Part shown: positions 9,839 through 18,560 of the stretch, piece after piece | Layout: each line of letters begins with the position of its first letter | Position numbering within the stretch: the first letter of the stretch is position 1 | DNA from: an uncultured Bacteroidota bacterium | GTDB taxonomy: Bacteria; Bacteroidota; Bacteroidia; Chitinophagales; Chitinophagaceae | Length of the DNA stretch: 48,063 nucleotides | Reading direction: 5' to 3' | Assembly: GCA_937902875.1 (NCBI GenBank) | Contig: CALFNL010000124.1 | Coordinates: forward strand, 1 to 48,063 | Program-made: the position numbers and the translations under genes | Notes under the pieces: model-generated | What the model was told of the DNA's origin: nothing | The model's database searches: none | What the model saw: the letters and a program-made list of their open reading frames with translations, nothing else

Positions 9839-11053
9839 CTAATTGTGTGGCCGGTTCGGGTCTCGTCTGGAATCTCCCGGAGGCCTGGGGTTTTTGGGTT
9901 GATTTCTTTGATTTTGATTGCGGTTGTCTCTGCTCTTATTTCTTCTTTTCCTGTCGCCTCTTTCCAGGCTGCTCAGGCTGATCTGCCCAACCACGTCCAC
10001 GAATTCGGGCTCTATTTCTTTTGGCTTATTGCTATGTACTTCTTCCGGCTGCAGGTCATCGGGTCTTACCCCTTTTGCATTCATTGCCTTGATCTTTTTC
10101 ACCGTTTCAATTGAGAGTGGGTACTGTTTACTGTTATTTGGCAGTACATACCACATCATATTCCTAAAGATGTCTTTTTTCAATAATATGGCGGGCCCTT
10201 TTGCGGTTTCGAGCGTGTCTGCATTGTCGGGAAATCCCTGCAGTGCGTCAAGGTAGGTATCCAATTCATAGTTAAGGCAGCATTTCAATCTGCCACACTG
10301 CCCACTTAATTTGGTTTGGTTGATGCTGAGATTCTGGTAGCGGGCGGCTACAGTAGTAACGCTTTTGAAATCGGTTAGCCAGGTGCTGCAACACAATTCC
10401 CTGCCGCAGCTTCCAATTCCTCCAACCTTGGCGGCTTCCTGCCTGGTACCAATCTGTTTCATTTCCACCTTCACCTTGAATTCCGAAGCATATAGCTTTA
10501 TAAGTTCACGGAAATCAACACGGCCATCCGCCGTATAGTAGAAAGTGGCTTTTCTTCCATCTGCCTGAATTTCTACTTCGCTCAGCTTCATTTCAAGTTT
10601 CAATTGCCGGCTCATGGCCCTGGCTCTCATCAGCGCTTCGCGTTCACGCGATTTGTTCTGCTTCATGAGCTCGATATCACGATCTCCTGCCCTGCGCAAT
10701 ATTTTTTTCATTTCGGGATCATCTTCGGCAATGCCTTTTTTCTTTAACTGAAGCCTCACCAGTTCTCCAGTAAGGCTCACTTCGGCCACATCAAAACCGC
10801 TTACCCCTTCCACCGTTACTAAATCCCCTTTTTCATAAATTTGAACGGTACTATTTCTGTAGAAATCTTTGCGGCTTCCGTTATTGAAGGAAACTTCTAC
10901 CACCCGGCAGGAGCTTTCAGGATCGCTGAAGGGAAGATTGGCAAGCCAGTCATGCACATTCATGCGGTTGCAGCTTCCCGTACTACAACCTCCATTGCTC
11001 TTACATCCATTTGGTTTATTCCCGGAAGCAGAACTGCAACTACTGCAACTCAT
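9839..11053 (-). CDS. ricT: PSP1/RicT (YaaT) family regulatory protein with Cys-rich N-terminus
   Basis: PSP1 signature: SCGRELCCSTWLTDF...QTKLSGQCGRLKCCLNYELDTY. Basic disordered C-terminal tail; N-terminal CSSCSSASGNKPNGCKSNGGCSTGSC. Confidence 0.88.
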   Translation of the reverse strand: MSCSSCSSASGNKPNGCKSNGGCSTGSCNRMNVHDWLANLPFSDPESSCRVVEVSFNNGSRKDFYRNSTVQIYEKGDLVTVEGVSGFDVAEVSLTGELVRLQLKKKGIAEDDPEMKKILRRAGDRDIELMKQNKSREREALMRARAMSRQLKLEMKLSEVEIQADGRKATFYYTADGRVDFRELIKLYASEFKVKVEMKQIGTRQEAAKVGGIGSCGRELCCSTWLTDFKSVTTVAARYQNLSINQTKLSGQCGRLKCCLNYELDTYLDALQGFPDNADTLETAKGPAILLKKDIFRNMMWYVLPNNSKQYPLSIETVKKIKAMNAKGVRPDDLQPEEVHSNKPKEIEPEFVDVVGQISLSSLERGDRKRRNKSRDNRNQNQRNQPKNPRPPGDSRRDPNRPHN

Positions 11054-11551
11054 ATAACAAGCATTAAATAAATTAATAATTGATTTCTGTAGCGGGAAGA
11101 GGCATGAAGATACAGGAGTAGTAAAGCCTAATTTAAACCGTTTAGCTCACGGGTGCCATGACCCTGTGAAACTGATCGAAAATGCCGCAATCCGGAATGC
11201 TCATTGCCTGCGGCAATATCTATGGTCATCTGTTTAATTATCTGAATATGTGATGACTGCAATAGAGTGATTATATGGAATAAATAAGCGTTGTTCAAAC
11301 TCTCATACACCTTTTGCACAATACCCTGATCTGTTCATACCCCGATTCCCGGGATATATATTTTCAAATGTAGCAAAATGTTGGCAAATACTCAGGATTC
11401 GTTTGAGATGGGATATTGCCATAAAACAAGGCTAAGCCGACGGCATTTAAGCTTTGCTTTCTCCTGCAAAGATGCCTGGCAGGGGCAAGCTGGTCCGGGA
11501 CAAGGTATTGACGATGATCATTTTGGAGAAAGTTTCATTAAATGGCCCTCT

Positions 11552-12763
11552 CTACTGCATAACTACCCGCATCTTATTGGATAAAATATGATAGAGCTTG
11601 ATGGTAAGCGCATGAAAAAGCATCTTCGCGTGGGCATTACGCTCAATATAGTAAGAAGCTTTGTCGAGTTCTTCAATTATAGCCTGCTGCTGCGCCAGGG
11701 ATGCGATCTTGTTTAACCTACTCGCAAAATCCTTTTCTTTGGTGGGGAGATGGATGGCATCTGCAGGCATTACCCTCAGCCTTATGCTTTGTTCCAGCAG
11801 GTGGTTGAAATAGCGGAGGAATTGTTTTTGTTTTTCACGCCCCATTTTACCCATCTCCTCAATCCATTTTACCTGTGCAACGGGTCCCGTCTTCAAGATT
11901 GCATTCAACCATTCCCTGAGCAGGCCCTGCCAGTCGTTTTCGGCGTGTTGCAGCAATTGCAGCGCTTCCCTGTAATTGCCTTCGCAAACAGATGCCAGGG
12001 GCCTGGCCTGCTCCGCATTGATTTCTCCCCGCGATATTAGAGCGGCTTCAATTTCATCTGTGGTAAGCAAAGGAACTTTTATCAATTGTGTGCGTGAAAT
12101 AATGGTTGGCAGTACAAGACTCTCATTTTCAGCTACCAATATGAACAGCGTATTGGCAGGAGGCTCTTCAATGAGTTTAAGCAATTTGTTGCCCTCATTA
12201 CCCAGGTATTCAGGCATCCACATGATCAGGATCTTGTATTCACTTTCAAAACTCTTGAGATTGAGTTTGCGAAGGATATCACTGCATTCATAGGAAGTGA
12301 TATTGCCCTGCCTGTTTTCCGCCTCGATGAACTGCAGCCAGTCGTAGGCGTTACCATAGGGATATTGCAGGAAAAATTCCCTCCATTCTTTAGCATAATC
12401 AGTGCTAACGGGCTTATCGCCCGATTTCCTGGCAACCACCGGGTACGAGAAATGAATATCGGGGTGGATGAGTTGTTTCGCTTTGATGCAGGCTGCACAT
12501 TCTCCGCAGGCATCCCGGTAAATTGTCTGTTCCTGACCGGGGCTTAGAGCCGAATCTCCGAATAGAGAAGTTCCATTAATACCAGCACCCCTGGTATTTA
12601 CTTTTTCACATACCACATATTGGGCGAATGCAATCGCCAAGGGGAGCGCACCTGCACCTTCCTTGCCAAGAAATAACAAAGCGTGGCTCAACCTGTTTTG
12701 ATTAACCAATTGTAGCAACCGGTCCTTTAAAGCCCCCTGACCTATAACATCTCTGAATGCCAT
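11552..12763 (-). CDS. holB: DNA polymerase III subunit delta'
   Basis: AAA+ clamp-loader features (FRDVIGQGALKDRLLQLVNQNRLSHALLFLGKEGAGALPLAIAFAQYV, CGECAAC zinc module, LLKLIEEPPANTLFILVAEN). Confidence 0.92.
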   Translation of the reverse strand: MAFRDVIGQGALKDRLLQLVNQNRLSHALLFLGKEGAGALPLAIAFAQYVVCEKVNTRGAGINGTSLFGDSALSPGQEQTIYRDACGECAACIKAKQLIHPDIHFSYPVVARKSGDKPVSTDYAKEWREFFLQYPYGNAYDWLQFIEAENRQGNITSYECSDILRKLNLKSFESEYKILIMWMPEYLGNEGNKLLKLIEEPPANTLFILVAENESLVLPTIISRTQLIKVPLLTTDEIEAALISRGEINAEQARPLASVCEGNYREALQLLQHAENDWQGLLREWLNAILKTGPVAQVKWIEEMGKMGREKQKQFLRYFNHLLEQSIRLRVMPADAIHLPTKEKDFASRLNKIASLAQQQAIIEELDKASYYIERNAHAKMLFHALTIKLYHILSNKMRVVMQ

Positions 12764-12934
12764 GAACCCAAAGATAAAATCAAGATGATTAATCCCGGAA
12801 ATAAAAAAACTGATGCAGGCCCGGCTCCTGACTATCGAATTAGTTATTTGGCCTTAGGCTGGTGCTCCCTGGCGGACTTTATCAGAAACCTTGGCTTATC
12901 TGAGCGGGGAACATCAGCGATGGTGTAAATAAAA

Positions 12935-12965
12935 AAAGTGATGCAACCAGGGGTTCCATCACTTT
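12935..12965 (-). terminator. Rho-independent terminator downstream of the glutathione peroxidase gene
   Basis: AAAGTGATG / CATCACTTT 9-bp stem. On the minus strand it is followed by a T-run (complement of aaaaaaa). Confidence 0.75.
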
Positions 12966-12995
12966 CAAATTAGTTTTTGCACTACGTCTTCAGCC

Positions 12996-13508
12996 TCAAT
13001 TGAGATATTTAGTGATTTCTTCACTCATCGGCGTCACCTTACTGGGGAACACGGCAATGAGCTTTCCATTTTCATCGATCAGGAATTTCGTGAAATTCCA
13101 TTTGATCGGATCTTGCACGCCCAACTTGCCAGCCTCATCAACCAGGTATTTAAACAGCGGATGAATATCATCTCCTTTCACGGAAACTTTGCCCGCCATG
13201 GGGAAGCTTACTCCATAATTCTTCTTACAGAATTCCTTGATTTCAGAATTAGTGCCGGGCTCCTGTTGCCCAAAATTATTTGCGGGGAAGCCTATGATCA
13301 CCAGTCTGTCTTTATAGGCCTCATATAATTTTTCAAGGTCTGCATATTGTGGCGTAAAGCCGCATTTTGATGCCGTGTTTACAATCATGATCTTTTTTCC
13401 TTTGTAGGCCGAAAGATCAATAGAGCCACCCTCCAGTCCATCTACTTTGAAATCGTAAATTGACGAAGTGATCAGAAAAGCAAGAGAGAGGAATAATAGG
13501 CGTATCAT
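12996..13508 (-). CDS. Glutathione peroxidase family protein
   Basis: NTASKCGFTPQYADLEKLYEAYKDR, GFPANNFGQQEPG and KWNFTKFLID motifs; N-terminal signal-like segment. Confidence 0.95.
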   Translation of the reverse strand: MIRLLFLSLAFLITSSIYDFKVDGLEGGSIDLSAYKGKKIMIVNTASKCGFTPQYADLEKLYEAYKDRLVIIGFPANNFGQQEPGTNSEIKEFCKKNYGVSFPMAGKVSVKGDDIHPLFKYLVDEAGKLGVQDPIKWNFTKFLIDENGKLIAVFPSKVTPMSEEITKYLN

Positions 13509-13660
13509 AATCTTCTAATTTTTATTTATATGACAAAGATGATGCTAAAAAATTCGTCTGCGGAACTTAATTCATAAACAAATCGTTAACACAGGAAGTG
13601 TTTGAAGGTACGAAAATTATGCGGTTTTCGTTGCCTTAACCCGCATTTCCACTCCTTTCA

Positions 13661-15118
13661 TTATTTCTCGTAGCACCCCAATGTGGGGCTTGCCGGCCGG
13701 GCTTTGTCGTCTAAATCGGTAGTGACGGAAGTTGGAATTCCCGCACCAATCGCGGGGGACGACCTTAGGCCGATATGGAAGTCAAAATATTGTGTATTTA
13801 CGCTGATACTGTCGAACAAGGGGTCCTGGTTCCTGATAATATTGTTCAACAAAGCGTCCGTTGGATCATTTTTGGCCTTGTAAAGGTCATGGTCCAGCAA
13901 CACGCTAAAATTATTGTTTCCCTTCCTGCTCAAGATAAGTTCGTCGTCCACCGTGCCATTGTCTCCCCAAAAAATGCAATTAAGAAAAGCTGCGTTCATG
14001 CTGTAAGTGATCAGGGATCCGGAACTACTATCCCAGTTATTCAGGTATAATACGGGGTTCTTGTGATCCAAATATAGATTGCCATAGCTGGCAACCGTGC
14101 AGTGAGTGAATTGGTATTCGCCTCCTCTTGCAAGCACAATATTGGATCCGCAATTTGTTACCAGGCAGTTCTCCGCCAGAATCCGTGAATTGAGTGCCAG
14201 GATGCCGATATCATAAATATTATCAACTACACATTGATAGAGCGCCAGCTTGGGATTGCCATTAGTTGAAGGGGCATCCGCTATCAGACCCTGGTAGGCA
14301 TTTTTTATGATCGTGTGCGTAAGAACGTTATTCCTGCTATTGCTTCTGAAATAGATTCCGGGCCAACTTGCAGGAAGGTCGCGATAATCCTGGTCTAACC
14401 TGTCGCCCTGAAAAATAATACTGTCTGACTTGGTTCCATTGCATTGCAGGGAGCCATCCACAATAAAGGGAGCGTCTGCATGAAGATATATCCTGCAACC
14501 CTCGTTCACCGTGAGTATTGCATTGCTGTCAATTAACAGCCCTCCCAATATTACATAAGGAAGATCATTTGACCAGTTAACGGACCCTGTTATGAGCTGC
14601 GATTTCAGGAAATGCGCATTTTGGCCATAGGCTTCCAATTGAACCTTTCTTACATTACCATTAAAACTAAACTGCAGGCTGTCTAGCACGAGGAATGGAA
14701 GATTGGCGGCACTGGGTTGAATGGTTACCGACACAAATACATAAATGCTGTCGTTCGCTTCAATATCTATATCGTGGATTTCCGGCCCGGAAAAACCGTC
14801 AACATTGATCTTAAATGCAGATGCATTACCTCCTGCAAGGCTTATAGCACTCAGTCTTAATTTTTGAGTATTTGTATTTACAACCGTAAATGATTGTGTG
14901 ATTGAACCCGCGGTGGTGAATACCGTATCAAAGCGCAGGCTGTCTGTTGAAATTGAAATGGTGGCGTTGGAACTGGTAATGAAAGATTCCTTTTTACAGG
15001 CCAGAAAAGCCGATAAAAGCAATAAAAAAGCTATGGGGTATCTGAGCAATTTCATTCCAGTATTAATTCCTTCTTTGTAAGCCAATGGCGAAAGGTTACG
15101 AGAAATATCAAACGGCAA
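13661..15118 (-). CDS. Surface lipoprotein with Ig-like domain and right-handed parallel beta-helix (choice-of-anchor Q-like C-terminus)
   Basis: Lipobox LLSAFLAC; repeated beta-helix-like segments (IIFQGDR, THTIIKNAYQGL, ALYQCVVDNI, AENCLVTNC, FTHCTVASYG); C-terminal SPAIGAGIPT...DLDDKARPASPTLGCYEK. Confidence 0.75.
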   Translation of the reverse strand: MPFDISRNLSPLAYKEGINTGMKLLRYPIAFLLLLSAFLACKKESFITSSNATISISTDSLRFDTVFTTAGSITQSFTVVNTNTQKLRLSAISLAGGNASAFKINVDGFSGPEIHDIDIEANDSIYVFVSVTIQPSAANLPFLVLDSLQFSFNGNVRKVQLEAYGQNAHFLKSQLITGSVNWSNDLPYVILGGLLIDSNAILTVNEGCRIYLHADAPFIVDGSLQCNGTKSDSIIFQGDRLDQDYRDLPASWPGIYFRSNSRNNVLTHTIIKNAYQGLIADAPSTNGNPKLALYQCVVDNIYDIGILALNSRILAENCLVTNCGSNIVLARGGEYQFTHCTVASYGNLYLDHKNPVLYLNNWDSSSGSLITYSMNAAFLNCIFWGDNGTVDDELILSRKGNNNFSVLLDHDLYKAKNDPTDALLNNIIRNQDPLFDSISVNTQYFDFHIGLRSSPAIGAGIPTSVTTDLDDKARPASPTLGCYEK

Positions 15119-15137
15119 AGTAAACTATTATATTACC

Positions 15138-15842
15138 TTAATTGTCCGCGTATGCCAGTGTAGCTATGTTCAATTGAACACCGGGAACTTCTTCAAGTAT
15201 TACTTTGCCACAGGCTTCCAGCGTGGCCCCGGTGGTAATGACATCATCCACCAATAAAACATTTTTATTTTCGAGACTTCTTGAATGCCTGGTCGCAAAA
15301 ACAGTCTCTACATTTTCCCAGCGTTCCATCCTTTTTTTATGAGTCTGTGTATCGGTGGCTCTTACTCTTTGAACCACACCCGTGGCAATCGGTAAATTCA
15401 ATATCCCGGCAATGCCTTCGCATATGAGGGTGGCCTGGTTATATCCTCTTTTCTTTTCCTTATCTGGAAATAGTGGTAATGGCATCAATACCTCCAGGCT
15501 TTGAAACCTTTCCGAGGCCTGCAGGTCATAGCCCATTATCTTTCCAAGGTATTGTCCGATCTCCCGGTTCCCTTTGTACTTCAGCTGGTGAATAAGATCC
15601 TGCAAGAGTGAATTTTTGGCAAAATAGAATTGGCTCATTGCCGCTGCAACCGGCATTCTTCCCCACCAGGTCTTTTCCACCGGATTATTTTTCAGAAACG
15701 CGAATTGCGTTTGATTCAGATTCGAGAGGCAATGGAGACATAATAAATGATTGGCCGAGACTATATCCGTAGCGCATCCCGCACAAATTTTTGGGAAGAA
15801 CAAATGGGAGAGGTCTGATAATATGGTCTGGGCCTTCAGCAA
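15138..15842 (-). CDS. comF: ComF family phosphoribosyltransferase-like protein
   Basis: N-terminal CAGC...CLHCL zinc module, KKRGYNQA, and PRPP loop NVLLVDDVITTGATLEACG. Confidence 0.92.
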   Translation of the reverse strand: MLKAQTILSDLSHLFFPKICAGCATDIVSANHLLCLHCLSNLNQTQFAFLKNNPVEKTWWGRMPVAAAMSQFYFAKNSLLQDLIHQLKYKGNREIGQYLGKIMGYDLQASERFQSLEVLMPLPLFPDKEKKRGYNQATLICEGIAGILNLPIATGVVQRVRATDTQTHKKRMERWENVETVFATRHSRSLENKNVLLVDDVITTGATLEACGKVILEEVPGVQLNIATLAYADN

Positions 15843-15857
15843 AGGGATTTTATTAGT

Positions 15858-17252
15858 TTAAAAAAGATATTTATACAGTTCCGCCACTCGCGCCATGCTC
15901 ACCACTTCAAGACCTGATTTTTTATCGCCGGAATGCCTGGCGGTTTTTTTCTGGTAGGCCTGGTTGTATTTGCTGATGACGATCTTTTCGAAACCCAGTT
16001 TTTCAGCTTCGGCTATACGTTGTTCAACGCGATTCACCGCCCTGATTTCTCCGCTCAGTCCCACTTCTCCTGCAAAGCAAATATGGTTTGGCAATGGTAT
16101 ATCTTCATAAGAGCTCAGTAAGGAGCACACTATGGCCAGGTCCGCGGCTGGGTCTTCCACCTTAAGACCACCGGCAATGTTCACGAATACATCTTTCATT
16201 CCAAACAAAAATCCACCTCTCTTTTCCAGCACGGCCAGCAATAGTTGCAGTCTTCTGAGATCAAAACCACTCACCGTGCGTTGGGGTGTGCCATAAACGG
16301 ATTGGGTCACGAGCGCCTGCACTTCTATTAGCAGCGGCCTCATGCCTTCGAGGGTGGCGGCGATTGAGATGCCGCTTAGCTGATCTTCTTTTTGGGTGAT
16401 CAGGATTTCAGACGGATTGGTTACAGGCTGCATGCCCTGACCCGTCATTTGATAGATCCCCAATTCTGAAGTGGGGCCGAAGCGGTTCTTGAGCGTGCGC
16501 AGTATTCGATAGGCATAATGTTGATCGCCCTCGAATTGGAGAACGGTGTCCACCATATGTTCCAGAATTTTCGGGCCGGCGATGCTTCCATCTTTTGTAA
16601 TATGACCGATCAGGAAGACAGGCGTATTGGTGTCTTTGGCAAATCGCTGAAACTCGGCGGCACATTCTCTGATTTGAGAAATACTGCCTGCTGAAGAATC
16701 AATATAGGGTGAATGCAATGTTTGAATGGAATCTACCACTACCAACTGCGGCTGTAATTTTTTAATTTCCTGGAATATGGTTTGGGTGGATGTTTCGGTG
16801 AGCAGGTAAAAATTCTCACTTTTCAATTGCAGACGATCCGCGCGCATCTTGATCTGTTGTTCACTCTCTTCCCCGCTGATGTATAAGGTTGTAATGTCTT
16901 TCAATTGCAAACCCATTTGCAGAAACAATGTGGATTTTCCAATGCCCGGTTCACCTGCCACCAGCACAATACTTCCCAATACAATTCCATCTCCCAAAAC
17001 GCGGTTCAATTCCTGATCAGGAGTAACGATGCGTTTTTCATCAAAGCCGGAAATTTCATGCAGCCCGATCGTCTTGATTATTTTTTCCTGATCAGCATAA
17101 CTTACCCTCGCTTTCTCATTTCTGGAAGGAGCCTTATGAATCACTTCTTCAACAAAAGTATTCCATTCGCCACAGGAAGGACATCTGCCCGCCCACTTTG
17201 CTGATTCATATCCGCAGCTCCCACAAAAGAATGCCGTCTTGATTTTACTCAT
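15858..17252 (-). CDS. radA: DNA repair protein RadA
   Basis: C4 zinc finger (FFCGSCGYESAKWAGRCPSCGEWNTF), Walker A GEPGIGKST, KNRFG motif, and Lon-like C-terminal domain. Confidence 0.97.
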   Translation of the reverse strand: MSKIKTAFFCGSCGYESAKWAGRCPSCGEWNTFVEEVIHKAPSRNEKARVSYADQEKIIKTIGLHEISGFDEKRIVTPDQELNRVLGDGIVLGSIVLVAGEPGIGKSTLFLQMGLQLKDITTLYISGEESEQQIKMRADRLQLKSENFYLLTETSTQTIFQEIKKLQPQLVVVDSIQTLHSPYIDSSAGSISQIRECAAEFQRFAKDTNTPVFLIGHITKDGSIAGPKILEHMVDTVLQFEGDQHYAYRILRTLKNRFGPTSELGIYQMTGQGMQPVTNPSEILITQKEDQLSGISIAATLEGMRPLLIEVQALVTQSVYGTPQRTVSGFDLRRLQLLLAVLEKRGGFLFGMKDVFVNIAGGLKVEDPAADLAIVCSLLSSYEDIPLPNHICFAGEVGLSGEIRAVNRVEQRIAEAEKLGFEKIVISKYNQAYQKKTARHSGDKKSGLEVVSMARVAELYKYLF

Positions 17253-17647
17253 CTAATAAAGATACATCCCTTCCATAAATGGGAATATTTTTTAGAAAGC
17301 CGCGAATTTAAAATCCGGATACTCAAAACACAGAAATCTGAAACCTGAGAAAGTATCATCGAAGAATTTTTTTGAAAAGAATCAAAACAGATGAGAGAAA
17401 ACTGAAAAACACGGTGAAGACTGAGGGAAAAATTCTGAACAAGTGATGAGTTTCTTCAAAAGTTAAAGGGTCAACTTGCGCTGACCCTTTAGTACTTACT
17501 AACCCATTAAATTCTTGCACTAAATTACAAATTGCTTCCACATAACAAAATTAATTTTGGGTCTTGTGAATAACTTTTTGATCCCCGGGATTGGTCCTAA
17601 TTAATGCGTTATATATATGATTATCAATAGATTACAACCGAGTTCAG

Positions 17648-17746
17648 AAAGGCAAAATCTGGCTCCCTTGTCAATTTGTCCATGCATTTTTTTTCACTTT
17701 TAAGCCCTGCCAAAACGACTGCCAAGGCTCCAGATTTTGTCCCTTT
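17648..17746. repeat. Imperfect inverted repeat (about 23-bp arms) in the intergenic region between radA and the zinc metallopeptidase gene
   Basis: Left arm AAAGGCAAAATCTGGCTCCCTTG (17648-17670). Right arm CAAGGCTCCAGATTTTGTCCCTTT (17723-17746), reverse complement AAAGGGACAAAATCTGGAGCCTTG. Core CAAAATCTGG is perfect. Confidence 0.6.
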
Positions 17747-17804
17747 TTGCCAAAAATAAGGAGTGGTAGCAAGTTTGATATAAGATTATATAAAACATTT
17801 AAAG

Positions 17805-18491
17805 ATGGGATCAATATGGCTTGTTTCTTTAATTTTTGTAGGCATAAGTATGCTGGTTACTTTCCAGCTCAGGAGCAAATTTGCGCAATATGGCAAGCTC
17901 ATCCTCTCGTCTGGCCTTACCGGAAAGCAGGTGGCTGAAAAGATGCTGAAGGAAAATGGGATCCTGGATGTGCAGGTAAAGTCATCAGATGGATTTTTAA
18001 CAGATCATTATAATCCCCTGAATAAGACCGTTAATCTCAGTTCGGATGTATATAATGGTAATTCAGTAGCGGCAGCGGCCGTTGCAGCCCACGAATGTGG
18101 CCATGCCCTGCAGCATGCTACCGCTTATCGCTGGTTGATGCTCCGTAGCCGGCTGGTGCCCGTGGTTCAATTCAGTTCATCATTGGTTCAGTGGTTGCTT
18201 ATTGGAGGCATTCTATTATTGAAGGTATTCCCGGCCCTGCTTTTGGCGGGTATTGCCCTCTTTGCCCTGACTACCATTTTCTCTGTTATTACTTTGCCGG
18301 TTGAACTCGATGCGAGCAGGAGAGCCCTGGCCTGGCTTCAAAGGACCAATGTCACTAATAATATAGAATTTCCCCAGGCAAAAGACGCGCTAAAATGGGC
18401 GGCATTGACCTATGTTGTGGCCGCGATTGCATCGGTGGTTACCCTCTTTCAATATATCCTGATTTATATGGGAGGCAGATCCAGGCACTAA
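17805..18491 (+). CDS. Zinc metallopeptidase (YugP family)
   Basis: AAHECGHALQHA (HExxH) motif, multiple TM helices, and YNPLNKTVNLSSDVYNGNSVAAAAVAAHECGHA typical of the family. Confidence 0.93.
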   Translation: MGSIWLVSLIFVGISMLVTFQLRSKFAQYGKLILSSGLTGKQVAEKMLKENGILDVQVKSSDGFLTDHYNPLNKTVNLSSDVYNGNSVAAAAVAAHECGHALQHATAYRWLMLRSRLVPVVQFSSSLVQWLLIGGILLLKVFPALLLAGIALFALTTIFSVITLPVELDASRRALAWLQRTNVTNNIEFPQAKDALKWAALTYVVAAIASVVTLFQYILIYMGGRSRH

Positions 18492-18560
18492 GCCTGCCGC
18501 GGGAGTGAGGAACAGGCAGCATTTCAAAAGGGTTTGGGCCGGAGTCTGGCTCATTTTCCT

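Noticed and set aside
9671-10114. 147-aa plus-strand ORF
   Set aside because: Antisense to the alpha/beta hydrolase and ricT ends; no family features.
11128-11319. 63-aa minus-strand ORF in the holB-ricT gap
   Set aside because: No recognisable features and it overlaps inverted repeats; treated as non-coding/uncertain rather than called as CDS.
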